Below, piece by piece: positions 51,207 through 59,137 of a stretch of DNA of 64,000 nt. Origin of the DNA: Lentzea fradiae (GTDB lineage: Bacteria > Actinomycetota > Actinomycetes > Mycobacteriales > Pseudonocardiaceae); NCBI RefSeq assembly GCF_900100955.1, contig NZ_FNCC01000002.1, positions 248,001-312,000 on the forward strand. Reading direction: 5' to 3'. Position numbers and translations under genes: made by a program. Below the pieces are notes generated by a model. That model worked only from the letters and a program-made list of their open reading frames with translations. It had not been told where the DNA came from and ran no database searches. Position 1 is the first letter of the stretch; the number at the start of each line of letters is the position of its first letter.

Positions 51207-52384
51207 TGGGGCGTCCACCTCTGGACCTCGGCACGTACGGCAAGATTCGTTGCAGTCAAACGGAGTCTGGCTGGGTAGCCGTCGCGAACTACCGAGATTT
51301 CGACGGTAAGACACGGCCGGTACTTCGGAGGGGGAAGACCAAGCCTGAGGCTGAGCGGAGGCTCAAGAAGGCGCTCGCTGAGCGCAAAGGCCCGACGGGA
51401 GACTCGTTGACGCCAGACAGCCGGTTCAAGGACGCGCTCGAAGCGTGGCAGGTGAAGTTCCAAAAGCTCGTGGACATGGGCAAGCGGTCGCCGAGCAGCC
51501 TCGACACCTACCGGAGCATCCTCGGCCGGCATGTCCTCCCGGGCCTCGGTGAGCTGCGGATTCGTGAGATGACGGTCGCCCGGATCGATGCGTTTCTGGG
51601 CGCGCTGTGGAGATCGGTCGGGGTCGACAGTGCCAAGACGGCGCGCTCGGTGATCTCGGGTGCTCTGCGGATCGCTGTGCGGGATCGGGCGCTAGACACG
51701 AACCCTGTCCGGGACACGGACCCGCTGGAGAGCGGTCGGAAGAAGAGCCCGAGGGCGCTCACGCGGGAGGAGCGTCTGTTGTGGCTGGAGATGCTGGAGT
51801 CCGACCCGGCGGCGGTTCGGAAGGACCTGCCTGACCTGTCGCGCTTCATGATGGCCACCGGCGTGCGGATCGGTGAGGCGCTGGCCGTCTACTGGGACGA
51901 CGTCGACTTCGAGGCCGGAACGGTTGACGTGAATTACACGGTCATCCGGGCTGCTGGCCTCGGGCTGATCAGGAAGTCGACCAAGACGGAGGCGGGAGAG
52001 CGGACGCTCCCGCTGCCCAGGTGGGCGCTCGACATGTTGCGGCGGCGACGTGAGGCCACGCTGTTCCCGAACGGGCCGGTCTTCCCGAACAGCCTCGGTG
52101 GCCTGCGGGACCCGTCCAACACCCGCAGGGACATCCGGAAGGCTCGGGGAGGAGACGAGTTCGCCTGGGTGACCTCGCACGTCTTCCGCAAGACGGCGGC
52201 CACAATCCTCGATGAGGCGGGGCTCTCTGCGCGGGTCGTCGCGGACCAGCTCGGGCACGCCCGGCCGTCCATGACCCAGGACACGTACCTGGCCCGGAAG
52301 GCGGTCGATCGGAAGGCGGCTGACGCATTGGAAGGGGCGCTCGACCGGGCTGACCAGGACGAACCCGGAGAGGCCGCAGATTGA
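51206..52384 (+). CDS. int: Tyrosine site-specific integrase
   Basis: 392 aa: an N-terminal arm-binding domain (about 1-60), SAM-like core (about 70-150), catalytic domain (about 175-375) with Arg in ATGVRIGEAL, HVFRKT (H-x-x-R), GHA, and Tyr in QDTYLARK. It recombines attP with the tRNA-Lys gene. It ends 78 bp from the tRNA 3' end. Confidence 0.95.
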   Translation: MGRPPLDLGTYGKIRCSQTESGWVAVANYRDFDGKTRPVLRRGKTKPEAERRLKKALAERKGPTGDSLTPDSRFKDALEAWQVKFQKLVDMGKRSPSSLDTYRSILGRHVLPGLGELRIREMTVARIDAFLGALWRSVGVDSAKTARSVISGALRIAVRDRALDTNPVRDTDPLESGRKKSPRALTREERLLWLEMLESDPAAVRKDLPDLSRFMMATGVRIGEALAVYWDDVDFEAGTVDVNYTVIRAAGLGLIRKSTKTEAGERTLPLPRWALDMLRRRREATLFPNGPVFPNSLGGLRDPSNTRRDIRKARGGDEFAWVTSHVFRKTAATILDEAGLSARVVADQLGHARPSMTQDTYLARKAVDRKAADALEGALDRADQDEPGEAAD

Positions 52385-52395
52385 GAGTCAGGGAG

Positions 52396-52407
52396 TAAAG
52401 CGCATCA
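52396..52407 (+). repeat. Right copy of the 12-bp end repeat
   Basis: TAAAGCGCATCA, identical to 41625-41636; candidate arm-type site. Confidence 0.5.
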
Positions 52408-52434
52408 AAGGCGTATCAGCGATCTTCCAAAGCG

Positions 52435-52463
52435 AAACCCCCAGGCCTGTGACCTGGGGGTTT
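52435..52463 (-). terminator. Terminator of tRNA-Lys
   Basis: AAACCCCCAGG (52435-52445) pairs with CCTGGGGGTTT (52453-52463), followed on the minus strand by CGCTTT. It abuts the encoded CCA. Confidence 0.85.
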
Positions 52464-52538
52464 GGTGGGCCGCCAGGGACTCGAACCCTGAACCCGAAGA
52501 TTAAAAGTCTCCTGCTCTGCCAATTGAGCTAGCAGCCC
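52463..52538 (-). tRNA. tRNA-Lys(TTT), AICE attachment gene
   Basis: 76 bases including CCA. Acceptor GGGCTGC/GCGGCCC, D arm GCTC-AATTGGCA-GAGC, anticodon arm GGAGA-CTTTTAA-TCTTC (anticodon TTT), T arm CAGGG-TTCGAGT-CCCTG. The 3' half (52463-52500) is the attR copy supplied by the element, so the gene stays intact. Confidence 0.95.
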
Positions 52539-52723
52539 GTGCCGACAGCCTACCGATCTCCCTCGGCCGATGTCGTCCGGGTTGGCAACCTCACGCCGCC
52601 CGCCCCACGCACTGTGGACGGAGAGGTAGAGCCTGCTCCACCCGCACAACGGAAGCACGCGTGACTGCGCCCCACCCCCTGCAAACGGGAAGCTTTCCCC
52701 AGCGAAGAGGGAGGGGCAAAAAG

Positions 52724-53848
52724 ATGAGGAAAACGCTGGTAGGGCTGCTGGCAGCGACCGCGCTGGTCACCGGTGCGACGGGCGTGACGGCGGCACCCGA
52801 CAAGATCCAGAGCCACGTCGACGGGCTGGTCAAGCAGCACGAGTTCCCGGCGGCGCTCGCGACCGTCACGAACCGCAACGGGCAGACCAGCGCCTACACG
52901 GCGGGCACGGCTGACCGGACCAAGCGGACGCCGGTGCCCAAGGACGGGCGGGTGCGGGCCGGGTCCAACACGAAGGCGTTCGTTGCCGCGGTCGTCATGC
53001 AGCTGGTCGGGGAGGGGAAGGTCGAGCTCGACAAGCCGATCAACCACTACCTGCCCGGCGCGGTCAAGGACGACCGGATCACCGTGCGGCAGCTGCTCAA
53101 CCACACCAGCGGTCTCGCCAACTACACCGAGCACCTGGGGCTCGAGAACTTCGAGGAGCTGCGGAACCGCTACTTCGAGCCGCGCGAGTTGCTGGACGTC
53201 GGCAACGCGCACGCGGTGACCGGGGAGCCGGGTGAGAAGTTCAAGTACAGCAACACGAACTACGTGCTGCTCGGTCTGCTGACGCAGAAGGTCACCGGGC
53301 GGCCGGTGGCCGAGGTGGTCGAGCAGCGGATCGTGCGGAAGCTCGGGCTCAAGGACACCTACTGGCCCGGGGTCGGTGACAAGACGATCCGCGGCAAGCA
53401 TCCGCGCGGGTATGCCTTGACCGCCGGCGGCGTCGTGGACGTCACCGAGATGGACCCGTCGTGGGGGTGGGCGGCTGGGCAGCTGGTGTCCAGCACCAAG
53501 GATCTCAACACCTTCTACCGCGCGTTGTTGAAGGGGGAGGTCGTGAAGAAGCCTCAGCTGGACGAGATGAAGAAGACCGTCCCCACCAAGGGCGAGATGT
53601 GGGAGGGGGCCGAGTACGGGCTCGGGATCGTCCGCACGCCGCTCAGCTGTGGTGGCGAGTACTGGGGTCACGGTGGTGACATCCACGGGTTCGAGACGCG
53701 CGGCGGGGTCGCGGCGGACGGCAGGGCGTTCTCCGTTGCCGTCACGGCGTTGCCGGGCACGTTCAGCGAGACCGAAGAGGAAGCCGGGAAGGCGCACGAA
53801 GCGGTGCTGGCCACTGTGGACGCCGGCCTTTGTGGAGGTACCAAGTGA
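52724..53848 (+). CDS. Secreted serine hydrolase, beta-lactamase/DD-peptidase family
   Basis: 374 aa. Signal peptide (1-23, ending VTAA). Catalytic SxxK as SNTK, Tyr motif YSNTNY, and HGGDIHG replacing KTG, as in class C-like/DD-carboxypeptidases. Cys in SCGG and LCGG near the end could pair. ATG 52724 has GGAGGGG. Followed by a related gene in GTGA overlap. Confidence 0.9.
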   Translation: MRKTLVGLLAATALVTGATGVTAAPDKIQSHVDGLVKQHEFPAALATVTNRNGQTSAYTAGTADRTKRTPVPKDGRVRAGSNTKAFVAAVVMQLVGEGKVELDKPINHYLPGAVKDDRITVRQLLNHTSGLANYTEHLGLENFEELRNRYFEPRELLDVGNAHAVTGEPGEKFKYSNTNYVLLGLLTQKVTGRPVAEVVEQRIVRKLGLKDTYWPGVGDKTIRGKHPRGYALTAGGVVDVTEMDPSWGWAAGQLVSSTKDLNTFYRALLKGEVVKKPQLDEMKKTVPTKGEMWEGAEYGLGIVRTPLSCGGEYWGHGGDIHGFETRGGVAADGRAFSVAVTALPGTFSETEEEAGKAHEAVLATVDAGLCGGTK

Positions 53849-54867
53849 TTGCCGTTGCCGCTCTGACCGCACTGTCGCTGCTGGTGCCGCAGCAGCTCGA
53901 CCAGATCGTCCGCGACCACACGCCTGGCGTCGAGTTCACCGCCGATGGGCGTGACCAGGCGAGGGGGAACGCTCCGCACAACGGGCAGGTGCGCATCGGC
54001 AGCATCACGAAGTCGTTCGTGGCTGTCAGCGCGATGCAGTTGGTCGGGGAGAAGAAGATCGAGCTCGACGGGCCGGTCAACAAGTATGTGCCGCAGATCC
54101 AGGACGAGCGCATCACGGTGCGTCAGGTGTTGCAGCACACCAGCGGGTTGTCGGACTACGTGCTGGCGATCGGGGTCAACAAGATCGAGCAGACGCGCAA
54201 CCGGTTCTTCGCGCCGCACGACCTGCTGGACGTCGCCCTCGCTCAGGAACGGGTCGGGGAGCCCGGCGAGAAGCACGTGTACAGCAACACGAACTACGTC
54301 GTCGCCGGGCTGATGATCCAGAAGGTCACCGGGCGGCCGATCGGTGAGGCTGTCCAGAAGGTCGTCGACCAGGCCGGGCTGAGGGACACCTACTGGCCTG
54401 GGCAGGGTGAGCAGAAGATCCGCGGCCGGCACGCGAAGGTCTCGGTCAAGGCCGATCTGCTGGACCCGAACTCACCGGTGGTCGACGCGACCGAGTACGA
54501 CACGTCCGCCGCGTGGGCTTCCGGGGCGATGGTCTCGACGCCGCACGACGTCGCGAAGTTCTTCAAGGCGCTGCTGGACGGGCGGTTGGTGAAGAAGGCG
54601 CAGCTCGACGAGATGCGCAAGGCCGTGCAGGTCGACGAGCGCAGCGCCTACGGGCTCGGGATCGAGAGCACGAAGCTCAGCTGCGGCAAGGTCTCCTGGG
54701 GCCACGCCGGCACGATCCACGGGTGGGCGTCGTTCGGCGCGGCTACCGACAACGGGAAGTCCGCCGCGATCACGATCACCGCGTTGCCCGGCACGTTCGG
54801 CGACGATCCCGGCAAGAAGTTCGAGCAGCTGCTCGGTGTGATGGACACCGCGCTCTGCAAGAAGTGA
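53845..54867 (+). CDS. Second serine hydrolase of the tandem pair
   Basis: 340 aa, clearly a paralogue of its neighbour: SITK, YSNTNY and HAGTIHG. The hydrophobic start IAVAALTALSLLVPQ is a short signal peptide. GTG 53845 overlaps the previous stop and has GGAGG ahead. The pair looks like a local duplication. Confidence 0.88.
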   Translation: MIAVAALTALSLLVPQQLDQIVRDHTPGVEFTADGRDQARGNAPHNGQVRIGSITKSFVAVSAMQLVGEKKIELDGPVNKYVPQIQDERITVRQVLQHTSGLSDYVLAIGVNKIEQTRNRFFAPHDLLDVALAQERVGEPGEKHVYSNTNYVVAGLMIQKVTGRPIGEAVQKVVDQAGLRDTYWPGQGEQKIRGRHAKVSVKADLLDPNSPVVDATEYDTSAAWASGAMVSTPHDVAKFFKALLDGRLVKKAQLDEMRKAVQVDERSAYGLGIESTKLSCGKVSWGHAGTIHGWASFGAATDNGKSAAITITALPGTFGDDPGKKFEQLLGVMDTALCKK

Positions 54868-54870
54868 CGG

Positions 54871-55782
54871 CTAGCGGGCGTACCGGAGCACCCAGAGCAT
54901 GTCCTGCTCGGTGACCGGTCCGTCCGCCACGCACGCCAGCAGCCAGTCGGTCAGCGACTCCGGCTCGATGCCCGCCCCGATCAGCACCAGCTGAGTCGGG
55001 GCGTCGTCGTCGACGGGGGTGAACGAGACGGCCGCGCCGACGGTCTGGAGCATGAACGTGCCGAGCGGGAAGCGCACGAAACCCTTGGCACGGAACAGTC
55101 CTTCAGGGCGCGCGGCCAGGAAGTCCATGAATAGCTTGGGGTGGAACGGGTCCGGGCACTCGAACGACACGCTGTCGTAGGACGCGTGGGTGTGCGTCGA
55201 GTGGTCTTCCAGGTCGTCGAACGACAGCTGGCGCGGTCCGGTGTCCGGTGGCCGCACCTCGAACAGCAGTGCCGGGTCGATCCGGCCGAACGACACCGGG
55301 ACCACCGGTGCCGCGCAGGGCAGCGATGGAACAGTGGAGACCCGGTCGACCTTGTTCAGCACCACCAGGTCGGCCAGCGCGAGGTCGCGTTCGAGGTGCG
55401 GCACGGCGTCGAGCTCCACCGCGTCGACCACGTAGATCAGCCCGCCGTAGGAGACGCCCGGCGACTGGAGCACCAGCCGGACGAGGGCCGACGGCTCGGC
55501 GAGGCCGGACGCCTCGATCACGATCACGTCGAGGTCGGCACCCGCCAGCTTGGCCAGCATCTCGTCCAGCTCGGTGCCGTCGACGGCGCAGCACAGGCAG
55601 CCGTTGGACAGCGACACCATCGAGTCGACCTGCGCCGACACCGCGAACGCGTCGATGTTGATCCGGCCGAAGTCGTTCACCACGACGCCGATCCGCGTGC
55701 CGCCGGACGTGCGCAGCAGGTGGTTGAGCAGGGTGGTCTTGCCGGAACCGAGGAAGCCGGCGAGCACGACGACGGGGGTCAC
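54871..55782 (-). CDS. CobW/YciC-type GTPase (metal chaperone)
   Basis: 303 aa. Walker A GFLGSGKTTLL, the CxCC metal motif in NGCLCCAV, Walker B-like IVIEASGLAEP, and NKVD for guanine. A His-rich DHSTHTHAS stretch near residue 195 may bind zinc. C-terminal CobW_C domain. GTG 55782. Such proteins insert metals, often zinc. Its gene follows an F420 enzyme at 11 bp. Confidence 0.9.
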   Translation of the reverse strand: MTPVVVLAGFLGSGKTTLLNHLLRTSGGTRIGVVVNDFGRINIDAFAVSAQVDSMVSLSNGCLCCAVDGTELDEMLAKLAGADLDVIVIEASGLAEPSALVRLVLQSPGVSYGGLIYVVDAVELDAVPHLERDLALADLVVLNKVDRVSTVPSLPCAAPVVPVSFGRIDPALLFEVRPPDTGPRQLSFDDLEDHSTHTHASYDSVSFECPDPFHPKLFMDFLAARPEGLFRAKGFVRFPLGTFMLQTVGAAVSFTPVDDDAPTQLVLIGAGIEPESLTDWLLACVADGPVTEQDMLWVLRYAR

Positions 55783-55793
55783 GGCCTCCGAGG

Positions 55794-56591
55794 CTAGCCA
55801 ACCAGCTCCGCGTTGCGCTCCAGCACCTCCTCGACACTCCCGCCGAGCCTCGGCGGGTAGATCACCAGCTCGTCGACGCCGAGGTCCTCGTACTCGCGCA
55901 CGAGCGCGGGTGTGAGCGGTGCGTTCGCCGACACGCTGATCCGGAAGCCGTCCGGGCGTTCGGGGAACTTGGCGAGGTGGCCGCGGATCTCGGCGGGCGT
56001 GCCGATGCCGAACCAGCCCTGCGCACGGGTCACCGCACGCCGGAACGCCGCGCGGCTGTGCCCGCCGACGACCACCCGCACGTTGGACGGGCGGGGATGG
56101 GCGTCGATGCCGGAGAACGACACGAACTTCCCGTCGAACGACGGCGACGGCGCGTGCCACAGCTGGTCCATCGCGTCCAGGTACTCGTCGGTGCGGGCGC
56201 CGCGGTCGTCGAACGACACCCCGACCGCCGTCATCTCCTGCTCCAGATACCCGGCGCCGACGCCCAGCGTGAAACGGCCGCCGCTCAGCAGGTCCAGCGA
56301 CGCCACCTGCTTCGCCAGCACGAGCGGGTTGCGCTGGGGCAGGATCACGATGCCGGTCGCGAGCTGTAGCCGGCTCGTCACCGCCGCGACGAACGCCAGA
56401 TGGGTCAACGGGTCCGCGATCACAGTGTCCGGTTCGGACGGTGAGGGGTCGACGCGCGGTGACGGCAACACCACGTGGTCGGACGCCCACCACGAGTGAT
56501 AGCCGAGTGCTTCCGCCAGCGCGGCCAGCCGCTTCGTCTCGTCGGGCGAGGCCGCGTCTCCGATGTTCAAGCCCTGCACAGCGATGTCCAT
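55794..56591 (-). CDS. LLM-class F420-dependent oxidoreductase
   Basis: 265 aa TIM barrel of the luciferase-like family: DIAVQGLNIGDAASPDE, GIVILPQRNPLVLAKQVASLDLLSGGRF (shown as PQRNPLVLAKQVASLD), and VGGHSRAAFRRA for F420 phosphate binding. Substrate unknown. ATG 56591. Confidence 0.88.
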   Translation of the reverse strand: MDIAVQGLNIGDAASPDETKRLAALAEALGYHSWWASDHVVLPSPRVDPSPSEPDTVIADPLTHLAFVAAVTSRLQLATGIVILPQRNPLVLAKQVASLDLLSGGRFTLGVGAGYLEQEMTAVGVSFDDRGARTDEYLDAMDQLWHAPSPSFDGKFVSFSGIDAHPRPSNVRVVVGGHSRAAFRRAVTRAQGWFGIGTPAEIRGHLAKFPERPDGFRISVSANAPLTPALVREYEDLGVDELVIYPPRLGGSVEEVLERNAELVG

Positions 56592-56682
56592 GACCACCCA
56601 AACCATCGATTTGCATCGATCATTCCCGAAAGTGCAACGGAATAGGCCGCCAATGCATCAGAGTGTGCGAAGGGAGGCGATG

Positions 56683-57210
56683 ATGTCCGAGTTCCTCGCC
56701 GCCGCGGTGGCGTTCCCGACCGTGGTGTTCAGCGTGCTGGTGCTCGTCGTGCTGGCGTACTGGCTCACGGTCGCGTTGGTGGGACTCGACTTCGACGCCC
56801 CCGTCCTTCCGCTCTCCCTCTCGGTGTTCGTGCTGGTGACCTGGTTCGCCGCGCTGGCGGGCACCGTGCTGACGCCGGAGGGCAACCTCCGCCACGCCGT
56901 CCTGATCGGGGCGCTGCTCGTCGGCGGCCTGGTGACGAGGATCGTCATGATCCCGGTCAGGAACTGGGCGAGGCCGGAGAAACCCGCTTCCCGCACCGAC
57001 TTCGTGGGCCGCACCGCGATCGTCAGGACGGCGCGGGTCACCGAGACCTACGGGCAGGCCGAGGTCACCGCCGACGACGGCGGGACGGCGGTCGTGCAGG
57101 TGCGCGCGGCGACGAGCACCGAACTGAAAGCGGGTCAGACCGCGCTGATCTTCGACTACGACGCCGAGGGCGAGTTCTTCTGGGTCGTGGACCTCACCAC
57201 AGGGGGCTGA
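56683..57210 (+). CDS. YqiJ-like membrane OB-fold protein
   Basis: 175 aa: three membrane helices (about 10-30, 45-65, 75-95) then a small beta domain (about 110-175; VGRTAIVRTARVTETYGQAEV) like NfeD OB folds. ATG 56683 has GGGAGG five bases ahead. One base separates it from the flotillin gene. In enterobacteria YqiJ pairs with flotillin YqiK. Confidence 0.85.
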   Translation: MSEFLAAAVAFPTVVFSVLVLVVLAYWLTVALVGLDFDAPVLPLSLSVFVLVTWFAALAGTVLTPEGNLRHAVLIGALLVGGLVTRIVMIPVRNWARPEKPASRTDFVGRTAIVRTARVTETYGQAEVTADDGGTAVVQVRAATSTELKAGQTALIFDYDAEGEFFWVVDLTTGG

Positions 57211-57211
57211 C

Positions 57212-59137
57212 ATGGGTGCGATCTCTACGGGACTGGTCGTGCTGATCGCCGTGATCGTCGTTGTTGTGATCTTGGCGTTGATCACGCTGAGCAGGTTGTT
57301 CAAGAAGTGCGAGCAGGGCAAGGCGCTCATCGTCTCGAAGATGCGCAAGGTCGACGTCACCTTCACGGGCACGGTCGTCCTCCCGGTGCTGCACCGGTGC
57401 GAGACGATGGACATCTCGGTGAAGACCATCGAGATCCGCAGGGCCGGCAACGAGGGCCTGATCTGCAAGGACAACATCCGCGCCGACATCCGCATCACGT
57501 TCTTCGTGCGGGTCAACAAGACCGTCGAGGACGTCATCAAGGTCGCGCAGGCGATCGGCACCGAGCGCGCGAGCCACGAGGCCACGCTGCAGGAGCTGTT
57601 CAACGCCAAGTTCTCCGAGGCGCTCAAGACCGTCGGCAAGCAGCTCGACTTCGTCGACCTCTACACGCACCGCGACGAGTTCCGCGACCGCATCGTGCAG
57701 GTCATCGGCACCGACCTCAACGGCTACAGCCTCGAGGACGCGGCCATCGACTACCTGGAGCAGACGCCGCTCACGCAGCTCGACCCGGCGAACATCCTCG
57801 ACGCGCAGGGCATCCGCAAGATCACCGAGCTGACCGCGATCGAGCACGTCAAGACGAACGAGTTCACCCGCCACGAGGAGAAGGAGATCACGCGCCAGAA
57901 CGTCAGCGCGCGTGAGGCGATCCTGGAGCTCGAACGGCGCCAGGCGGACGCGGAGATCAAGCAGCGGCGCGAGATCGAGACCGCCCGCGCCCAGCAGGAG
58001 GCCGAGACGCAGCGGGTGCAGGCCGAGGAGCGCCTCAAGGCCAGCACGGCGTTCATCCGCACCGAAGAGCAGATCGGCATCCAGAACGAGAACAAGGCCC
58101 GCGAGATCGCCGTGGCGGAGAAGAACCGCGAGCGCGTGATCGCCGTCGAGACCGAGCGCATCGAGAAGGACCGGATGCTGGAGGTCATCGCCCGTGAACG
58201 CGAGACCGCGCTGCGCGACATCGAGAAGGAGAAGGAGCTCGAGCACGAGCGCCGCGCCATCGCCGACCTGGTGCGCGAGCGGGTCGCCGTCGAGAAGACC
58301 GTGGCCGAGCAGGAGGAGAACATCAAGCGGCTGCGCGCGGTCGAGGAGGCCGAGCGCGAGCGCCAGCAGATCGTGATCCGCGCCGAGGCCGAGGCGCAGG
58401 AGTCGCTCGTCAAGGACATCAAGGCCGCGGAGGCCGCCGAGCAGGCCGCGCAGCACAAGGCCCGCGAGGCCGTCGTGCTCGCCGAGTCGCGCCAGCAGGC
58501 CGCCGACCTGGAGGCCCGCGCCAAGATCCGGCTCGCCGAGGGCATCCAGGCCGAGTCGGCCGCCGCCGGTCTCGCGAGCGTCCTGGTCAAGGAACGGGAC
58601 GCGGAGGCGATCGAGAAGGTCGGCCGCGCCGAGGCCGTGGTGGACCGCGAGAAGGCGCTCGCCGACGCCGAGGGCATCAAGGAACGCCTGAAGGGCGAGG
58701 CGGAGGGCCTGTCGCACAAGGCGGAGGCCATGGCCGCGCTCGACACCGCCACCCGCGAGCACGAGGAGTACCGCCTGCGGCTGGAGGCGGAGAAGGAGAT
58801 CCGGCTCAAGGGCATCGACGTGCAGCGCCAGGTCGCCGAGGCCCAGGCGATGGTGCTCGCGGCCGGTCTGGAGAAGGCCGACATCGACATCGTCGGCGGC
58901 GACACGATGTTCTTCGACAGGATCGCGAGCTCGATCACCGCGGGCAAGCAGGTCGACAGCTTCGTCGGCAACTCCGACGTCGTGCAGGCGCTGGGCGCCA
59001 AGTGGATGGACGGGTCGGCGAGCTTCCCCGAGGACCTGACCAAGATCCTCAGCTCGTTCACCACCGGTGACGCGCAGAACATCGCGGCGGCGATCGCCCT
59101 GACCCAGATGGCCAAGAACAACGGTCAGCCCGCATGA
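57212..59137 (+). CDS. Flotillin/SPFH (band 7) protein
   Basis: 641 aa: one N-terminal membrane hairpin (about 5-28), SPFH domain (about 30-200, VTFTGTVVLPVLHRCETMDI in part) and a long Glu/Ala/Arg coiled coil (about 215-540). C-terminal SFPEDLTKILSSF. It scaffolds membrane microdomains. Its ATG follows the YqiJ-like stop, and its own stop overlaps the ATPase ATG. Confidence 0.93.
   Translation: MGAISTGLVVLIAVIVVVVILALITLSRLFKKCEQGKALIVSKMRKVDVTFTGTVVLPVLHRCETMDISVKTIEIRRAGNEGLICKDNIRADIRITFFVRVNKTVEDVIKVAQAIGTERASHEATLQELFNAKFSEALKTVGKQLDFVDLYTHRDEFRDRIVQVIGTDLNGYSLEDAAIDYLEQTPLTQLDPANILDAQGIRKITELTAIEHVKTNEFTRHEEKEITRQNVSAREAILELERRQADAEIKQRREIETARAQQEAETQRVQAEERLKASTAFIRTEEQIGIQNENKAREIAVAEKNRERVIAVETERIEKDRMLEVIARERETALRDIEKEKELEHERRAIADLVRERVAVEKTVAEQEENIKRLRAVEEAERERQQIVIRAEAEAQESLVKDIKAAEAAEQAAQHKAREAVVLAESRQQAADLEARAKIRLAEGIQAESAAAGLASVLVKERDAEAIEKVGRAEAVVDREKALADAEGIKERLKGEAEGLSHKAEAMAALDTATREHEEYRLRLEAEKEIRLKGIDVQRQVAEAQAMVLAAGLEKADIDIVGGDTMFFDRIASSITAGKQVDSFVGNSDVVQALGAKWMDGSASFPEDLTKILSSFTTGDAQNIAAAIALTQMAKNNGQPA

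Larger units (their letters stand above)
41461..52500 (+). mobile_element. Actinomycete integrative and conjugative element (AICE) in tRNA-Lys
   Basis: Bounded by a 51-bp identity (41448-41498 and 52450-52500) made of the 3' half of tRNA-Lys plus flanking terminator. Backbone, left to right: putative ends/noncoding, RT-HEPN cargo, HD, NUDIX (-), DUF5919 regulator (-), small genes, FtsK/TraB-type translocase, RepSA-like initiator, xis, int, then the tRNA. This repSA-xis-int-att order is that of pSAM2-type elements. Confidence 0.92.
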
